From Ophiostoma sp. CBS 140.51 (Eukaryota; Ascomycota; Sordariomycetes; Ophiostomatales; Ophiostomataceae), in the NCBI GenBank assembly GCA_029298735.1, contig JANSLP010000003.1, positions 1 through 64,000 of the forward strand: DNA of 64,000 nucleotides, read 5' to 3'. The translations under genes and the position numbers were made by a program. Below, piece by piece: positions 11,331-23,695 of this stretch; the first letter of the stretch is position 1; each line of letters begins with the position of its first letter. Below the pieces are notes generated by a model. The model worked only from the letters and a program-made list of their open reading frames with translations. It was not told the origin of the DNA and ran no database searches.

Positions 11331-13767
11331 CTAAGCGCCTTCCAGGGGTTGGACGTAAGAGTAGTTGAAGTCCAACAAGTTGTCCAGCATCCAGTGCTGT
11401 GGGTCGAAAAAGTCGTAATTAGCTGGATTTGTGTCGTAGGTCAGGCCTGCACCCAGCATGCCGTTTGAGGCGTGGCCAGCCAAGCCGGAGGGCGCGGGCG
11501 TGAGCGTGCCATTGGAAGGGGGTGCGAGCAGGTTCGGCAGGCTGTGTGTCGGTGCAATCAGGCCGTTGCCGTTGCCGCTGTCCATGTGTGTCGAGGAGGC
11601 AATGGATTCGTTGGCTGAGTCGGGGTTCGTCGGATGCTTAAGCGCTGGAGAGAAAGAAAATAAAACGTTAGAATCAATAGGGCAGTAACGTGTGAGAGAG
11701 GATCTCTCGGGGAAGGCGCAAAAAACTTACAAAAATACTTACCATCCAAAGACCCACGGCCTCTCGCTTGGTATTCTTCTCTCCAGTGCCAGATGGAGTC
11801 AAACACCAAACTCATGCTGTGCCGACACCGCACCTTGAGCTGCAGACTGTCATCGATATTGAGCATCGTGTCATCGTCCATGTGCGCCCGGTTCTGCTGC
11901 GTCTCGAGGCGCGCACCGTTCCACATTTGCACCATAAGCTCCGCGAGTCGCCATTGCAGGTCGTTGTGAACCACACTCGTCGACCGGATTGCGTTGATGG
12001 TCCGGTGAAAGAGTTGGCGGCCCTGCTCGTAGTCAATGGCTTGCGAGAAGAACGAGCGCATCAGCTTGAGCAGCGCAAAGCTAGCCGCAACAAGCATCTG
12101 CTGCAGGTAGTTGGTGGCGTACTTGAGCGTGTCGATGCCGACGTGCTCCTGTGGCGAAGAAGGTGATGAAACGGTGCTGTTGGCCAGAATCTCTTCCAAA
12201 AAGCCGACGGTCGAGCGCCACAAGCCCATAAGGTCGTCAAGGTAACCAACGGTTGTGCTGGAGTCGAAGAAGCCAGCGAGACGCAGGTGCAGACCAGCCG
12301 CCTTGAGGTGGAAGGCTACAATGGGCGACAGGTTGCGCGACATAATCTCGGCGTGCAGCTCGCCGTACTCGCGACGGAAGACACGCATCAGGATAGAACG
12401 GTGCTCGTCACCAGCCACACCACGGGAGTCACTGGCATTGCTGTACATCTCCTTGGAGACCTTGTCGCAGAAGCGCTCGATCTGTAGGCGTGCTTCGAGC
12501 TCGGGCGAGAGCTGGAAGGGGCCCGACTCACCGGAGCGCGTTGCAAGCGTCCAGTCGTAGAGCGAGGAGGCAGGCTGGCCGTAGCCCGTACCGATATTCT
12601 GAGCAACAATGTTGCACACCGCCCAAGTGACGACGCGATCGTGGAGCTGGTCCTTATTAAGCTCGACAGCAACGCGCGTAAAATCGTTGATGTGGTTGGG
12701 CCGGTGCAGGCCAATGCCGGTGGCGGTCTTCATCATGACACCACACAGAATATGTGTCGGGTCAGAAGTGGTCGTGCTTGTCGGCAGCGGCCACGTACAC
12801 AGCAGGCACATGGCCTTGACGACAAAGTGCGAGCCAGGGACGTCGCCAATGGTCTTCCACAGCAGAGTATTCAGTGGGGACGAGATGGCAGTGAGAAGTG
12901 TCGGGTCTAGTGTATAGCGGCGGGCGGCCACGGCCACAATGGACCAGTAGAGTAACGGATGCTGCTGGTAATACTGCTCGGGCGTCAAGGAGGAGTTGAG
13001 GAAGGGGAGGAAGGGGTGGTAGAAGAGCCAGAAGTCCTGGAACAGCTGGGCCTCGCCTTCTTCGGTGAGGCGGACCTCTTCGAGCTCGCGCACAATGCGC
13101 GGCAAGTTGTAGGAGCCGCCTCGCTTGAGGTGCAGAAGTGAGGAGACGGCCTCGTCGGAGCCCATGAGTGAGGGGTTGCGCGTGTGGGAGTAAATGTTGT
13201 TGTTGACGACGGGCGACTGCAGCTGCGAGTGCGAGGCGCTCTCGTCCTCGTTCTCCTCGGGCACAACGTAGCCCTGAGAGCGGGCGAGCTGGACGTTCTT
13301 GCGCAAACGCTCAATCTCCTTTTCCATCTCGGCGTGCTTGGACCGTTTGCCTATGCGCTTGAAGTTGGACTCGATCTTGCACTGCAGCTTGAGCCGGTTA
13401 CAGCGGGAACAGCTGCGGAACGGGTCTTGGGAGACATCGCATCGTAACTAGAGAAAGAAGACATTGGGTTAGCTTTAGACGAGGTATAAGACAGAAAGTA
13501 ACAAATGCGCCGGGAGAATGTGGCTACCTTCTGTTGTCGACACTCGTTGCATGCGCGCTTGACGCCCGGCTGGCGCTTCTTCTCCGAGTGGTCGCCATCG
13601 TCGTCGTTAAGAACACTGCCGGGACTGCTGTCAAACTGACTGGCAGGGCCTCCGGCGCTTCTCTTTCTCTTTGCGCCGTTGAGGCCGGCGGCACTGCGAA
13701 CGCTCACGGGGCTTGTCGGGCTTAATGAAGCACCGCCGCCGGCCGCGAGAAGTGGCGAGCCATCCAT
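11331..13767 (-). CDS. Zn2Cys6 transcription factor with fungal-specific middle homology domain
   Basis: Three exons, 13528-13767, 11743-13447 and 11331-11644, join in frame to 752 aa. The introns are 80 bp (GTAGCC...TAG) and 98 bp (GTAAGT...CCAG). The zinc cluster is C73-x2-C76-x6-C83-x9-C93-x2-C96-x6-C103, with intron 1 splitting it after K80, a common position. A basic linker (FKRIGKRSKHAEMEKEIERLRK) follows and is probably the dimerising coiled coil. A fungal transcription-factor middle homology region starts around residue 190 (FWLFYHPFLPFLN) and includes the PLLYWSIVAVAARRY segment. The start MDGSPLL is chosen because upstream codons translate a C/T-rich leader. The cluster and linker resemble the family often labelled LEU3/WAR1-like in ascomycetes; targets cannot be read from sequence. 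Confidence 0.9.
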
Positions 13768-16700
13768 GCACGACACCAGGCGGAGTAGTAACCCCCGAAA
13801 AAGGGTGTGTGGGGAGGGTAAGGGGAAGAGGACGAGAGAGAGAAGGCTGAGAAGGCTGAGAAGGGCGCAGACGAAAAGACAGAGGATTTGGTCGTGGCTT
13901 TGTCTCAGTCGGACAGGATCGAGGTCGGGGAGGCGCAAGGACGGCTGACGAGGGCCACAAAGGTGGACGGCCGACAGGGGCGACGAGCTGTGAGAGACAA
14001 AGGACGGCGATTCGTTGGCGATGTGCGGAGAGTTCCGAGTCGCATGCGCTGGGCAGAAGAAAAACAAAAAAGTCGGAAAGACTCAATAGGGAAACCCAAG
14101 ATTTGGGGGTTGCAGGAAGAGGAAGAGAGAGGGGAGAGGAGAGAAGAGGCTCAAGAGGAAAAGAGGAAACAGACAAATTAAAAGACAGGGAAAGAGGGAA
14201 GGCGCAATGCAGAAGCAGTGCTGCAAGAAGGCAAGAGAGAAACGAATGGGGCGGTGGCTCTTTCCAATGCTGTTCGCGATTTGTTTGGATTGAAGATTGA
14301 ATTGGCAAGAGCGACCGACCGCGGAGGGGGCGGGGAAAGAGCAAAGAGGGTCGGCGAGACTTTGAGGCAGGAGCAGGAGGCAGAAAAAAATTGTGACTCT
14401 TCCGCTGTTGCCAGCCTACGACGTGCCATAACGCTGCACCAAAAGCCTGCTCTTCAGCAAGGAGAGCAGAATTACAGCGAGACGGGGGATACGGGCGCGG
14501 CGCTGCGACTCTGCTAAAAGCAACTCAAAAAGGAACAGAAGGAACCAGGGAAAAAAAGAGGAGTCGCCGTTGCCGCCGCCGGCAGATGATTGGATGGGAG
14601 GAGTAACGTGGGCCCATTATTATTGCGTATTCTTGCGCTCATTGGTGGCCAGGCACGAAAAAAACCATGCATGCCGTGCTCGCGACGCATCACGTGGGGG
14701 GCGCGACCCGCTCAAATGGGCAAGTGCGACCGCCAGGGCCCTGTGAGGTGTGCCAGTGAGAAGACGCCACACTGACGCAGGCGGAAGGTGGACAGCCTGG
14801 GCACCTCTGGGCAGCTCTTGAATTGCGGGCTCCATCACCATCGCACCTTCCTGCACAGCCCGGGATTCGTGCTGAACGGAGTTTTGTACGGGGTATTATG
14901 GGGCAGGAGGGCAGCATTGGTGCTGCTACTGCAGGAAGGTGGCAGCCTCGACGAGTTGAAAGTGCAGATGCTCCCAGAGGTCCCTTCCCTCGACAGTAGT
15001 TGCCGTCGCAAATGCAATTGCCTTTTTGCCGTCATGACTAAGCCTGCCGACGGCTAACAGCGGTACACCTTCCTTTCACAGCGACACTCGTCCACAGCGT
15101 CATCTCGACACACAACACGACTGCATTTCTTGTCAGCGTAACGACATACAAATTTCACATTGTCTACAACTCTCGTGAAATGCGTTAATACATTTTACTT
15201 TCTGACCTGTTTATACGAACATACAAGAGTCAAGTTCATCTGCAAACCTGGAGTCTTTTTCTCTCCAAGTTCTAGCCCAGGCCCTGTCGTCTTCCCCTTT
15301 TGGCCTTAGCGCCAGTTATAGATCCACTGTAAAGTGCCTGGACCCGCTTATTGCTCTGTGCCTGATGCGCCTTGTGACCACCGACTTTGCCTATTTCCAC
15401 TGCACTTTGTCTCCTCGCCCACTTTTTTCTTCTTTTTTTGCACTTGCTGCGCTGCATTTTTCATTTCAACCTGCAGCCTCCGCGATCGTTCCCTGCTCGG
15501 TCGCTGCTTGACCGACGACTCCAGTCAAGCCTTGCCTTCAGCCTATGACAGGCCCGCGTCGAGGCGCTACTGCTTACATTTGCGCTCCGACCGCCTCTGA
15601 CCATCGGCTCCGGTGTCGTTCCGTTTAAAGGGCCCTTTTGCCCCGAAAGCCGGGTGGGTCTTTTTCTGTTTTTGCTTTAGAGCATCCGGAACTTAAGTTT
15701 GATATTCACGGGTCTCACGGTGAGTTGCTGCCGGGTCACGGAACGGAGACGGGAAGCCAAGAAGCTGATTCTGATTTAGGAAAAGAAGGAGAGGAGCACG
15801 ATTAATCACCTTCATCATGCCCCCGTCTGAGACCACGGAGTCGTCCGGGGCTGGGACCAACAGCCGGGCACTCTTCAAAGGCCGGCTCAAGCCTCCGCCA
15901 AGACGGGATCCATATTCCGCAGTGACGGTCCAGCCAGAATTGCCCCAAAGCAAGATCACGGCCGCAAGTCTACAGAAGTCAAAGCGTGAGCCTTTCCTAT
16001 ATTGCGTACGCACACGACGAAGTAATTCAAATCTGACCTCAAAATTATGTGCAGCCGAGGTGGTCTTTGTCAATTCGACAGAAGTACGTCTGCCCTTTTT
16101 AGAACCGGAAGCACCGGGTACTCAGCAAAACCGGGGTGGTCGTTCCGCTTGAAGGTGACTGAAAACAATCAAAGATGGAGTCAACCATCGCCCATACGCC
16201 ATCTTGGATGAAGGAGTCCGATCCGTCGTACAGATGCGCACAGGACATTGTGTACGGCACAGAACGGCACCTTTTGTAACGAATGCTAGCCTTTGTTTTC
16301 GTTGCACTGCGTATGTGTGTGTGCGATGCAATGCACGACGCACATGCGGGCGATTTGGGGAGAACAGGCGTTTGTCTGTGTATTCCTTTGACACATGACA
16401 TGCCTTTCCCTTCTACTCTGCACAGAGAATGGGAATCCGGGTAAAATATCAAGAGAAATCGAGTTATCGATATGATCACCGGAACCAGAAGAGGGGTCTC
16501 TCCTCCTAGAAACTCCTGGAAACAGTGAAGGGAAATTTTGTGGCGGATGCCGACAGGTTGACCGTTTGCCTGTCTTGGCTACGCCTCCGACTGTATACCA
16601 CCCTTCCCTGACCTCCTCCCGCTCTACGCACATATTGCAGTTCACTCCGCAGGAGTGCGTCCCACCCCTTTCCCGACATAAATAAAGCTTCTTATGTAGG

Positions 16701-18530
16701 AAGCACAAAACCAATCACACAACGGTTACAGAGCAATCACAAAAACCAATAAATGATGCGAGACAGCCAATAAGCTAACGAATAGCTTGATGATAGTTTC
16801 ATCTCTTGCGTGGCAAAACACAGTCTCATATGCCTGTACTCAGTTCACCGTTACTCTGCTGCACCGGAGAATTTTGTTGAGATGCTGTGCTTTTGGTTTG
16901 TATTCAAAATTTAGACAACAAAATACTGCCACGCACTTTTACTGTTACCAATATGGTGCAGGCCAGATGAGAGTAAACAATCTGTAGAGACGGCTCGGTG
17001 GCTGATTTCAGCTGTCCAAACTGTTGGCTGGGCCGTGCCACAAATGCTACCAAAAATGACCACCTGTCTCGCCCAGTACCTTGCTCCCCGCAGACAATAC
17101 ATTTTTCCTTATCGCATATTTTCAGTACCGCACATTGTTCATTGGATCTCGTTATCATTTATCATTTATCAGCCATGCCCAGGGGACCAACAGGGCAGCA
17201 AGCAAGAGTCTGACCAATAAGACTCGTAAAAACAGACAGCAGCCCATCAGTATGTCTGTTTGTAGTTCGTCCATTCAATCCTCACATTGATTTGGGGCTA
17301 CGCTCCCATGCCCCCATCTATGGGACCAACAAGCGGCGGCAAGGCGGTAAGCCGCTCAAACGTATCTGTGGTCGGCTCCATGACTTCTACACAAAACTAG
17401 CGCTTTGACTCTGCAGGTAGATGCAAGTTAGTTATATAAAGGCCATGACGGTATGTAGATGTCAATACTGATCCTGCATGTATGTTGGCCGTTGTCTTGT
17501 TCCAGTTTGATAGTTCGAGATGGAGGCGGCTACTTTTCTTCACTGTTTACAAATTTGAGAGATGTTTTCTCCGCGTATTGTTTGGCTCAGCCTTGTCTCT
17601 TGTCAACAGCCCCGCTGGACTGATTAGACATGCCCCATCTCCCATTCACGGTCCTAAGCTCAGCATCCAGTCCGGAGATAAACTGGACACGCCCAGCTTG
17701 CATCGATTTTGGAGATACATCGGGGCAGACCGACCCACCGCTCTTTCTCCAAAACACAGATCCTTTTGGCCTATATATGATGCAACATATTGTTGGAGAA
17801 AGTGGAAATAATTATACAAAAGCAATGTATTGAGCAAGGCAGAGATAAGCTGGCTCAGCTGCAACTTATTTTTGTTCATATCGACCGCCGTGATGGAATA
17901 AATCCAAACATATAAAATAAAAAATATACAACACCCTGGCAACAATTTTACTAAGATGCATGCATATCTAATACACAAACATGCAATACACACAATGATG
18001 ACATAATAAAACAAGCCTGTATTTGATTTTGGAATTTTGAGATTTTTGGATTTTTTTAGGCTGTGCTATGAGTACGTTGGTTCTTTGTGAAGTGAGAGCA
18101 ACAGAAAAGATATGTGTGATGTGCTTGTGACGGGAAATGGTCTAAGTAGTAAAAATCATAAACTGGTATATCAAACAAAGGGAAAATGACAAAAAAATAG
18201 GGGACAAAAAAAGGAGATGACACGTTCAAAGAGTCACCTTGTCTTCTTGTAAGAGTGTGTGTCGAGAGATTCATAGAAACCATCCTAGCATAACGTCGTC
18301 AAGATTAAAACAGAGAGAGAATAAAAAGACGAGACAGAGCTGCTCCGGTTTGCTTGCAGGGTCCTCCTCTTTTATAGTATGTTCATGAGAAAATAAAACG
18401 GGGGAAAATTTAAACGGGGAAATGTGTAGAAAAAATCAAAGAGAAAAACTTTTGTTTACCCGCCCTTCTTCATTACGTCGTCGTTATTGTGGAGTTTCTT
18501 TTTTTTGTTTCTCTTCTCCTCCACCTCCAT
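13768..18530. other. 4.8 kb intergenic region with one possible small gene
   Basis: 13768-14520 is strongly purine-rich on the + strand, hence C/T-rich in the direction of the Zn2Cys6 gene, and is probably its promoter and 5' leader. 15380-15480 is C/T-rich on the + strand, ahead of the possible gene at 15817-16152. 16680-18420 is AT-rich with no open frame that I can support. KAP123 ends at 18531, so the right edge holds its 3' untranslated region. Confidence 0.6.
15817..16152 (+). CDS. possible small two-exon protein of unknown function
   Basis: The ATG at 15817 has a good context (TTCATCATGCC) and opens 56 codons with mostly G/C third positions. A plausible intron follows at 15986-16054 (GTGAGC, CTGAC branch-like site, GTGCAG, 69 bp). 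Joining 15817-15985 and 16055-16152 gives 88 aa ending at TGA 16150-16152. Because 69 is divisible by three, the unspliced frame is also open. A pyrimidine tract 350-430 bp upstream is promoter-like. The protein is Pro/Ser/Arg-rich and has no domain, signal peptide or membrane segment I recognise. It could still be a chance frame. Confidence 0.35.
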   Translation: MPPSETTESSGAGTNSRALFKGRLKPPPRRDPYSAVTVQPELPQSKITAASLQKSKREPFLYCVRTRRSNSNLTSKLCAAEVVFVNSTEVRLPFLEPEAPGTQQNRGGRSA

Positions 18531-21500
18531 CTAGTTCAGCTTCGACACGATCTGCTGGACGAGGGCACGGGTGTCGTCATCGAGCTGCTCCTCGGGGGCA
18601 CCGAGAACCTGCTGGAAGACGGGCACCAGCTGGGGCGTCAGCTGCTGGACAGTGGGCTCGTTGTGCTCGTAGAGGCCGTAGAGACAAGTGTAGATGTTCT
18701 TGTTCTCCTCAAAATCCTCCTTGAGGGGCAGACGGGCAACGACGGCCGGCAGGTAGTCGGGGATAGAGACGTGATCGGGGTGGGCCGTGATCAGGCGGCA
18801 CAGAGCACCGGCAGCGTTGTCGTACATGCGGTGGCCGGTGTCGTCCATGGACAGGAGACGCTCAAGCTTCTCGAGGATGGTGGGGTAGGCAGCCAGGTAG
18901 GTCTTGCTGTCGGTGGAGCTGGTGACGAGCTGACCGGCGGCAAAGGCGGCATTGCTCTTGGTCTCAAGGTCCTCATCGCTAAGACGGTGGACAATGAGCT
19001 TGAGGAGAGGGGTGGTGTAGGGAGTGACGGTAGCGCCCATGGCACCAGCGCAGCTAGCAATGGTGCCAATGGCAGAAGAGCGCTCGTACGACTCGTTGGA
19101 GCTGGCGATCTTGGTGATGGGCTTCTCGAAGATCTTCCACAGCTCGCCAAAGGCAGGGCCAATGGCGGTGGCCAGGGCCATGACGACGTCCAAAGCAGTC
19201 TCGACAACGAGCCAGTCATACTCGGAGCTCTCCTCGGCGTTCTGGGCATCCTCCTCGTCACCGACATCCTGCTGGCAGGTGTGGGAGCGGGTGATGATCT
19301 GGCCGAGAACGGAGACGATCTCCTGGACGGCGTTCTCCTGGGCTAGGATGGCAGGGCCGCAGGTCTCGAGAGTGGCGGCGACATTGCGGTTGATGTCGGT
19401 AACGACGTCACTATTCTGTTAGCAGGTGTTCTGAAACGCGTCTGAAAAAAAGAAGAAAAAGAGGCGAGAAATCGTAACAGAGCATCGATCAGACAGGTAG
19501 ATTAGACGTTTTCGCAGCATTCACATATAAATATGTGTCTGAGTGAGCTGGGTATAACGCAAGGTATTCATCATATGATGCGGGGGGATTGGTGAAAAGG
19601 GGGGGAAAGGGAAACAAAAAAAGACAGTGTACGGGGAAGACTTACCGCTCAGCCTCGTCGGTCCACAGGTCGAGGGTCGGGCGGACGACCATCTCGGCCA
19701 GCTTGGCCAGCAGAGGGGTGGGGGCGGCCTTGGGGGGGAAGCCCGGCTGCCACTTGGTGCCAGTGGACTCCTCAGTCAGCTGCCAGACGCGGGCGTACGA
19801 GCGCCACAGCATGCCGACGGCAGCCTTGCGGACACCGCCGTAGTGGTGCTCGGTCAGGTCGACAGCAGCACTGACGGCCTTCTCAAGGAACTCCTGCATC
19901 TCCTCCTCGCCGCAGGCGTTGGAGATGATGTCGCCGAGAACCTCAATGGCAACCTCCTTCTCCTCGGCCTCGCTGTCGATACCCGCCCAGTCATCGTCAT
20001 CGTCGTCGTCGCTATCGCCCATGAGGTCGGAGTCGTCGAGATCTTCAGCGTCCAGGTCCTCAATCTTGACCTTCTTGCCACCGACCAGGACGTTGCCCGA
20101 GACACCGCCAGCGGCAATGATGGCCTTCTCCTCGTCGGTCAGGTTGATGACGGTGTCGTCGTTGTCGCCATCAAGAGCCTCCAGCAGGGTCTTGAGGACA
20201 CCGGGGAGGAAGGGCTTGAACTCGCGGCCGTAGACCTTGGCGAGCGAGGCCCAGAAGATGAAGCTGCTCTCCTTGAGGCGGTCGTCGTCAAGAGTCAGAC
20301 CCTCCTCGCTGGCCTTCATCAGGTCAACAACGTAGGGCTGGAACAGCTTGGGGCCGACGGCAATGGCAATGCGACCAATCGAGTCGAGGACAGCGCTACG
20401 CAGCTGCAGCTCGAGCTCCTCGCCCTTGATAGTGACATAGCTGCCGAGAGCATGCATGCTCTTCTCAAAGTAAGGAGCAAAGTCCTGCTCGAGAGGCTCG
20501 GCAATGGCGCCGAGGGCGCTGGCTGCAGCAATCTTGACGCGCAGGTCGGGGTGCTCAAAGAGCTGGCCAATGGGACCAATCATCTGCAGTGCGTACTGCT
20601 TCATGGTCTCGCCCTTGAGGCCGTTGGAGATGGAGTCAAAGGCAGTGCAGACAGCGCGGATGACCTGGCTGTTCTTCTTCTGGGCAGCCTCGTCAGACGT
20701 GGCGACCATGGAGGCCTGCAGGTTCTTGACGAGGGCAGTCATAATGGCCTCGTGCTCAACGGCAACGGACTCGGGCATCTCCTCGGCCAGGCCGGTCAGA
20801 CCAACCAGCGAGGCGTGGCGCACAGTCTCGTCGGGGTCGTTGAGCAGCTGGATGACAACGGGCAGGATGGTCTTGAGCTGGGTGTTGACAAAGTCAGGGG
20901 CACCCTCGGCGCAGTTGCCAAGAGCCAGGATACCGGCCTTGCGCAGAGCAGGGTCGGCAGACGAGGCGTACTTGGGGAACTCGTCCAGGAGAGGGACCAG
21001 GACCTGGCGGGGAGGCAGCGAGCTGGCAAGAGCGTCGAGCAGGCTCAGGGCCAGGTGGCCGGGGGTCTCTTCATCGATAGACTCGTCGTCGCCAATCTCG
21101 GTCAGGATCTCCATGGACTTCACGACAAGGTGGGCAGCCATGTCCTTCATGGCCTGGATCTTGAGGCGACGATAGTGGACGGTCTGGGTCAGGTAGGACA
21201 TGGCCTGGACACGGACATCGTCGTCGGCCTCCTTGTTGGCAGACAGCTCAATCATGAACTGGACAAGGGCCTTCAGGTGGACACCAACAAACGCGGGGCT
21301 GAAGACGAGGAACTGCTGCAGAACCTCAAAGACAGCCTGGATCTTGTCGTCGTCGCCGTTGTCAACAGCGTTCTTCAGGACAATGCCAATGGGAGGGACA
21401 AGGTCGCGGACAGCAGCAACGGCCTCCTCATCCTCGTCCTCGTCGGCCTCAATGAGGACCGGCAGAGAGCCAATGGACAGAACGGTGTTGATCTGGACCT

Positions 21501-22131
21501 CGGCGCTGGCCGGGTCCTTGATGAGCTGCGCAAAGAGGCCGAGCAGCTTCTTGACGTGGTCCTTGTAGATGATGGGGTTGGCCTCAAGGGTAGAGTATAT
21601 TATGTAGGAGCCAATCTCGCGCTGGGCCGGCTCGTTGGAGGTGGCCAGAGTGAAGAGGGCCGGCAGCAGCTCGGGCCACTCGCCATCATCAAAGTCAAAG
21701 GTGGCAATGGCAGCGACAAGGTGGGCGTCTGAGTGACGGCACTTGGCGTTCTGCTCCTGCAGGGTAGCGTCCAGCAAATGCTTGCGGACAGCGACCTTCT
21801 GCTCGGCCGTGGGCGACTTCCAGTGGCGCGGAACCAGACGGGCAGCCTGGACGGCGGCCTGCTGGCGGACGTTCACATCGCTGTGGGTGCAGACGATCTC
21901 GATGAGGGCGAGCAGCGACTCGGGGCGCGAGTAGTAGTTCTTCTGGAGCTCGGCCGTGATGGCCTTGATTCGTGTGGTGTCGGCTGGAGAATGTTAGTGT
22001 CAAAAGTTCAAGATACAAAAAAACAAGACGAGTTGGGTCGAGATGGGATGAAAAGCAAGGGAGAAAAAGAGAGAGTGAGACATACGGATCTGGCTCTCCT
22101 GGAGCAGACTGGCAAGCTTCTGACCGTCCAT
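18531..22131 (-). CDS. KAP123: importin subunit beta-4 / karyopherin Kap123
   Basis: Exons 22086-22131, 19646-21983 and 18531-19410 join in frame to 1087 aa, close to the usual 1100 aa of Kap123. The introns are 102 bp (GTATGT...CCAG) and 235 bp (GTAAGT...AATAG, preceded by GCTAAC). The protein is a solenoid of HEAT repeats; examples are the YASSADPALRKAGILALGNCAEGAP and DETVRHASLVGLTGLAEEMP regions. An Asp-rich acidic loop lies around residues 655-690 (GDSDDDDDDDWAG). In yeast Kap123 imports ribosomal proteins and histones H3/H4 through the nuclear pore under RanGTP control. The start MDGQKLASLLQES is the first ATG after a purine-rich leader. Codon bias is strong, and the opposite strand is also open as a by-product. 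Confidence 0.96.
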
Positions 22132-23695
22132 TGTGGCTGTTTGGGAGTGAACAAGACACAAGATAATGAACAGAAAGAAACAAAGAGGGTGGGAGAAGAA
22201 AAAAAGAAGGGAGAAAAGGGAGAGTGAGAGAAAAGAGAAAAGAGAAAAACAAAAACAAAAGGAGGGCAAGAAGAGCAAAGAGAGCAAATAAGAGAAGAGA
22301 GAAAGGAGGGTAAGAAGAGGGGAGCGAAGAAAAATAGGCCGCAGCAGGGCAAACGGCGGCGCGGCGACCGTGGGTGGTGGGTTGGGTGGTGGTCGCCCAA
22401 GAGATGGGGACAAGTAGGAGAGAAAAAAAAATTGGGTTGAAGAAATTCTGCCGTGCAGAAAAAAAAAATGAAATTAAGGGTGCCGATAAGATAAGGAAGG
22501 CGTACCTGACCAACCAACGGCCGCGGCCCCACTGTAATGTTGGGAGCACCCCCACTAGGCACGAAACGGACGCGGCGGGGTATTTTAAATGTGGCTGGGT
22601 GTGGCTAGTGCAGCGCGTCAGCGGTGCTCAATGTGCTAACGGCACTGTTTACTGGACGCGTTCGAGGCGTCGAGTAACAACATTCAAAACGGCAGGAGCG
22701 ACAGACGGCAGGTGTGAGGCAAGACAGAAAAACCAGGAAGGGGACAGGGACACAGTAGGCAAGGGTACCTTCCCTCTCGCTCGGCTGCTCATGCCTCACT
22801 ACGCACGGAAAGCACGATCCACTCTCCTCTCTCTTCCCTCCTCTCACTTTCCTCACCCTCGGGCTGAGATTGGGGCAGCCCGAACGTCTTCCTTCAGGCG
22901 ACTGCCAGGCACGCGCCAAGGCTGTTCAGCTGTTCAGCAAACCAAGGCGGCCGAGTCGTGCATGTGGTGGAGTGATGTGCAAAAGTGTACACAATAAGTG
23001 TGCCATCGAGTGCAATAGGCCTTGTCAGATTCGCAGCGAGTGGGTCGGCAAAGCAGAATCATTGTGAATAGCAAGGTCAAGGCGAGGACTTTTGGCTGTT
23101 GAACTGGCCGAGAGACCGAATCAGTGATGATAGCGTTGCACAACAGGTTGTAGGACAGTCATAGACACCCAGTGAGACTGTTTGTAGACGACGATGACCC
23201 GAGGTAGCAGTGTTTCGTGTTGTCTGTCGTGTGTCTTCATTCTCGTTATTAATACAGAGTTAGGAACATCTTGGGTAACACAATCAATGCAGGCTCAGCC
23301 TCTTGTGTTCCCTTGACTGCAGAGTGTTCTTTTGTCTTGCTCTTGAAGGAAGAGAGTTGATTTTCCTCGCTACTCGGTACACCGTGGGCTGACTTTCTCC
23401 TGTTCTTTCTCTGTGTAGCGTTGCCCGAGTCGTTGTTAAATAGGAGCATGTCTGCCGGGTTGGCACAGAGGCAATATTCTGGGGAAATTTCGTGATGCCA
23501 TTCAAGATGACAATATAAAGAATGGCGATTTAAAATATTCTGATTTGTTTTATTTCAAAGTATTTAATTCCACCTGAGATATTTGTTTAATATTCCCTTT
23601 TTTTATCTATATTGATATCTATATTGTTAAAAGAAACAACAATCTAAAATTATACCAAAGGAAGACCAAATCACTACGCACAGGACTACAACACG
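22132..23695. other. divergent promoter region of KAP123 and the membrane-protein gene
   Basis: 22140-22480 is purine-rich on the + strand and therefore C/T-rich toward KAP123, as expected for its promoter and leader. 23500-23660 is AT-rich just before the + strand gene at 23696. Between them I see no gene; open frames there lack coding character. Confidence 0.6.

Noticed and set aside
19627..21732. 701-codon open frame antisense to KAP123
   Set aside because: It is a mirror of the strongly biased KAP123 codons (few CTA/TTA/TCA codons in the real frame leave no antisense stops). Its translation is Leu/Gly/Val/Asp-rich with no domain, while the opposite strand encodes clear HEAT repeats.
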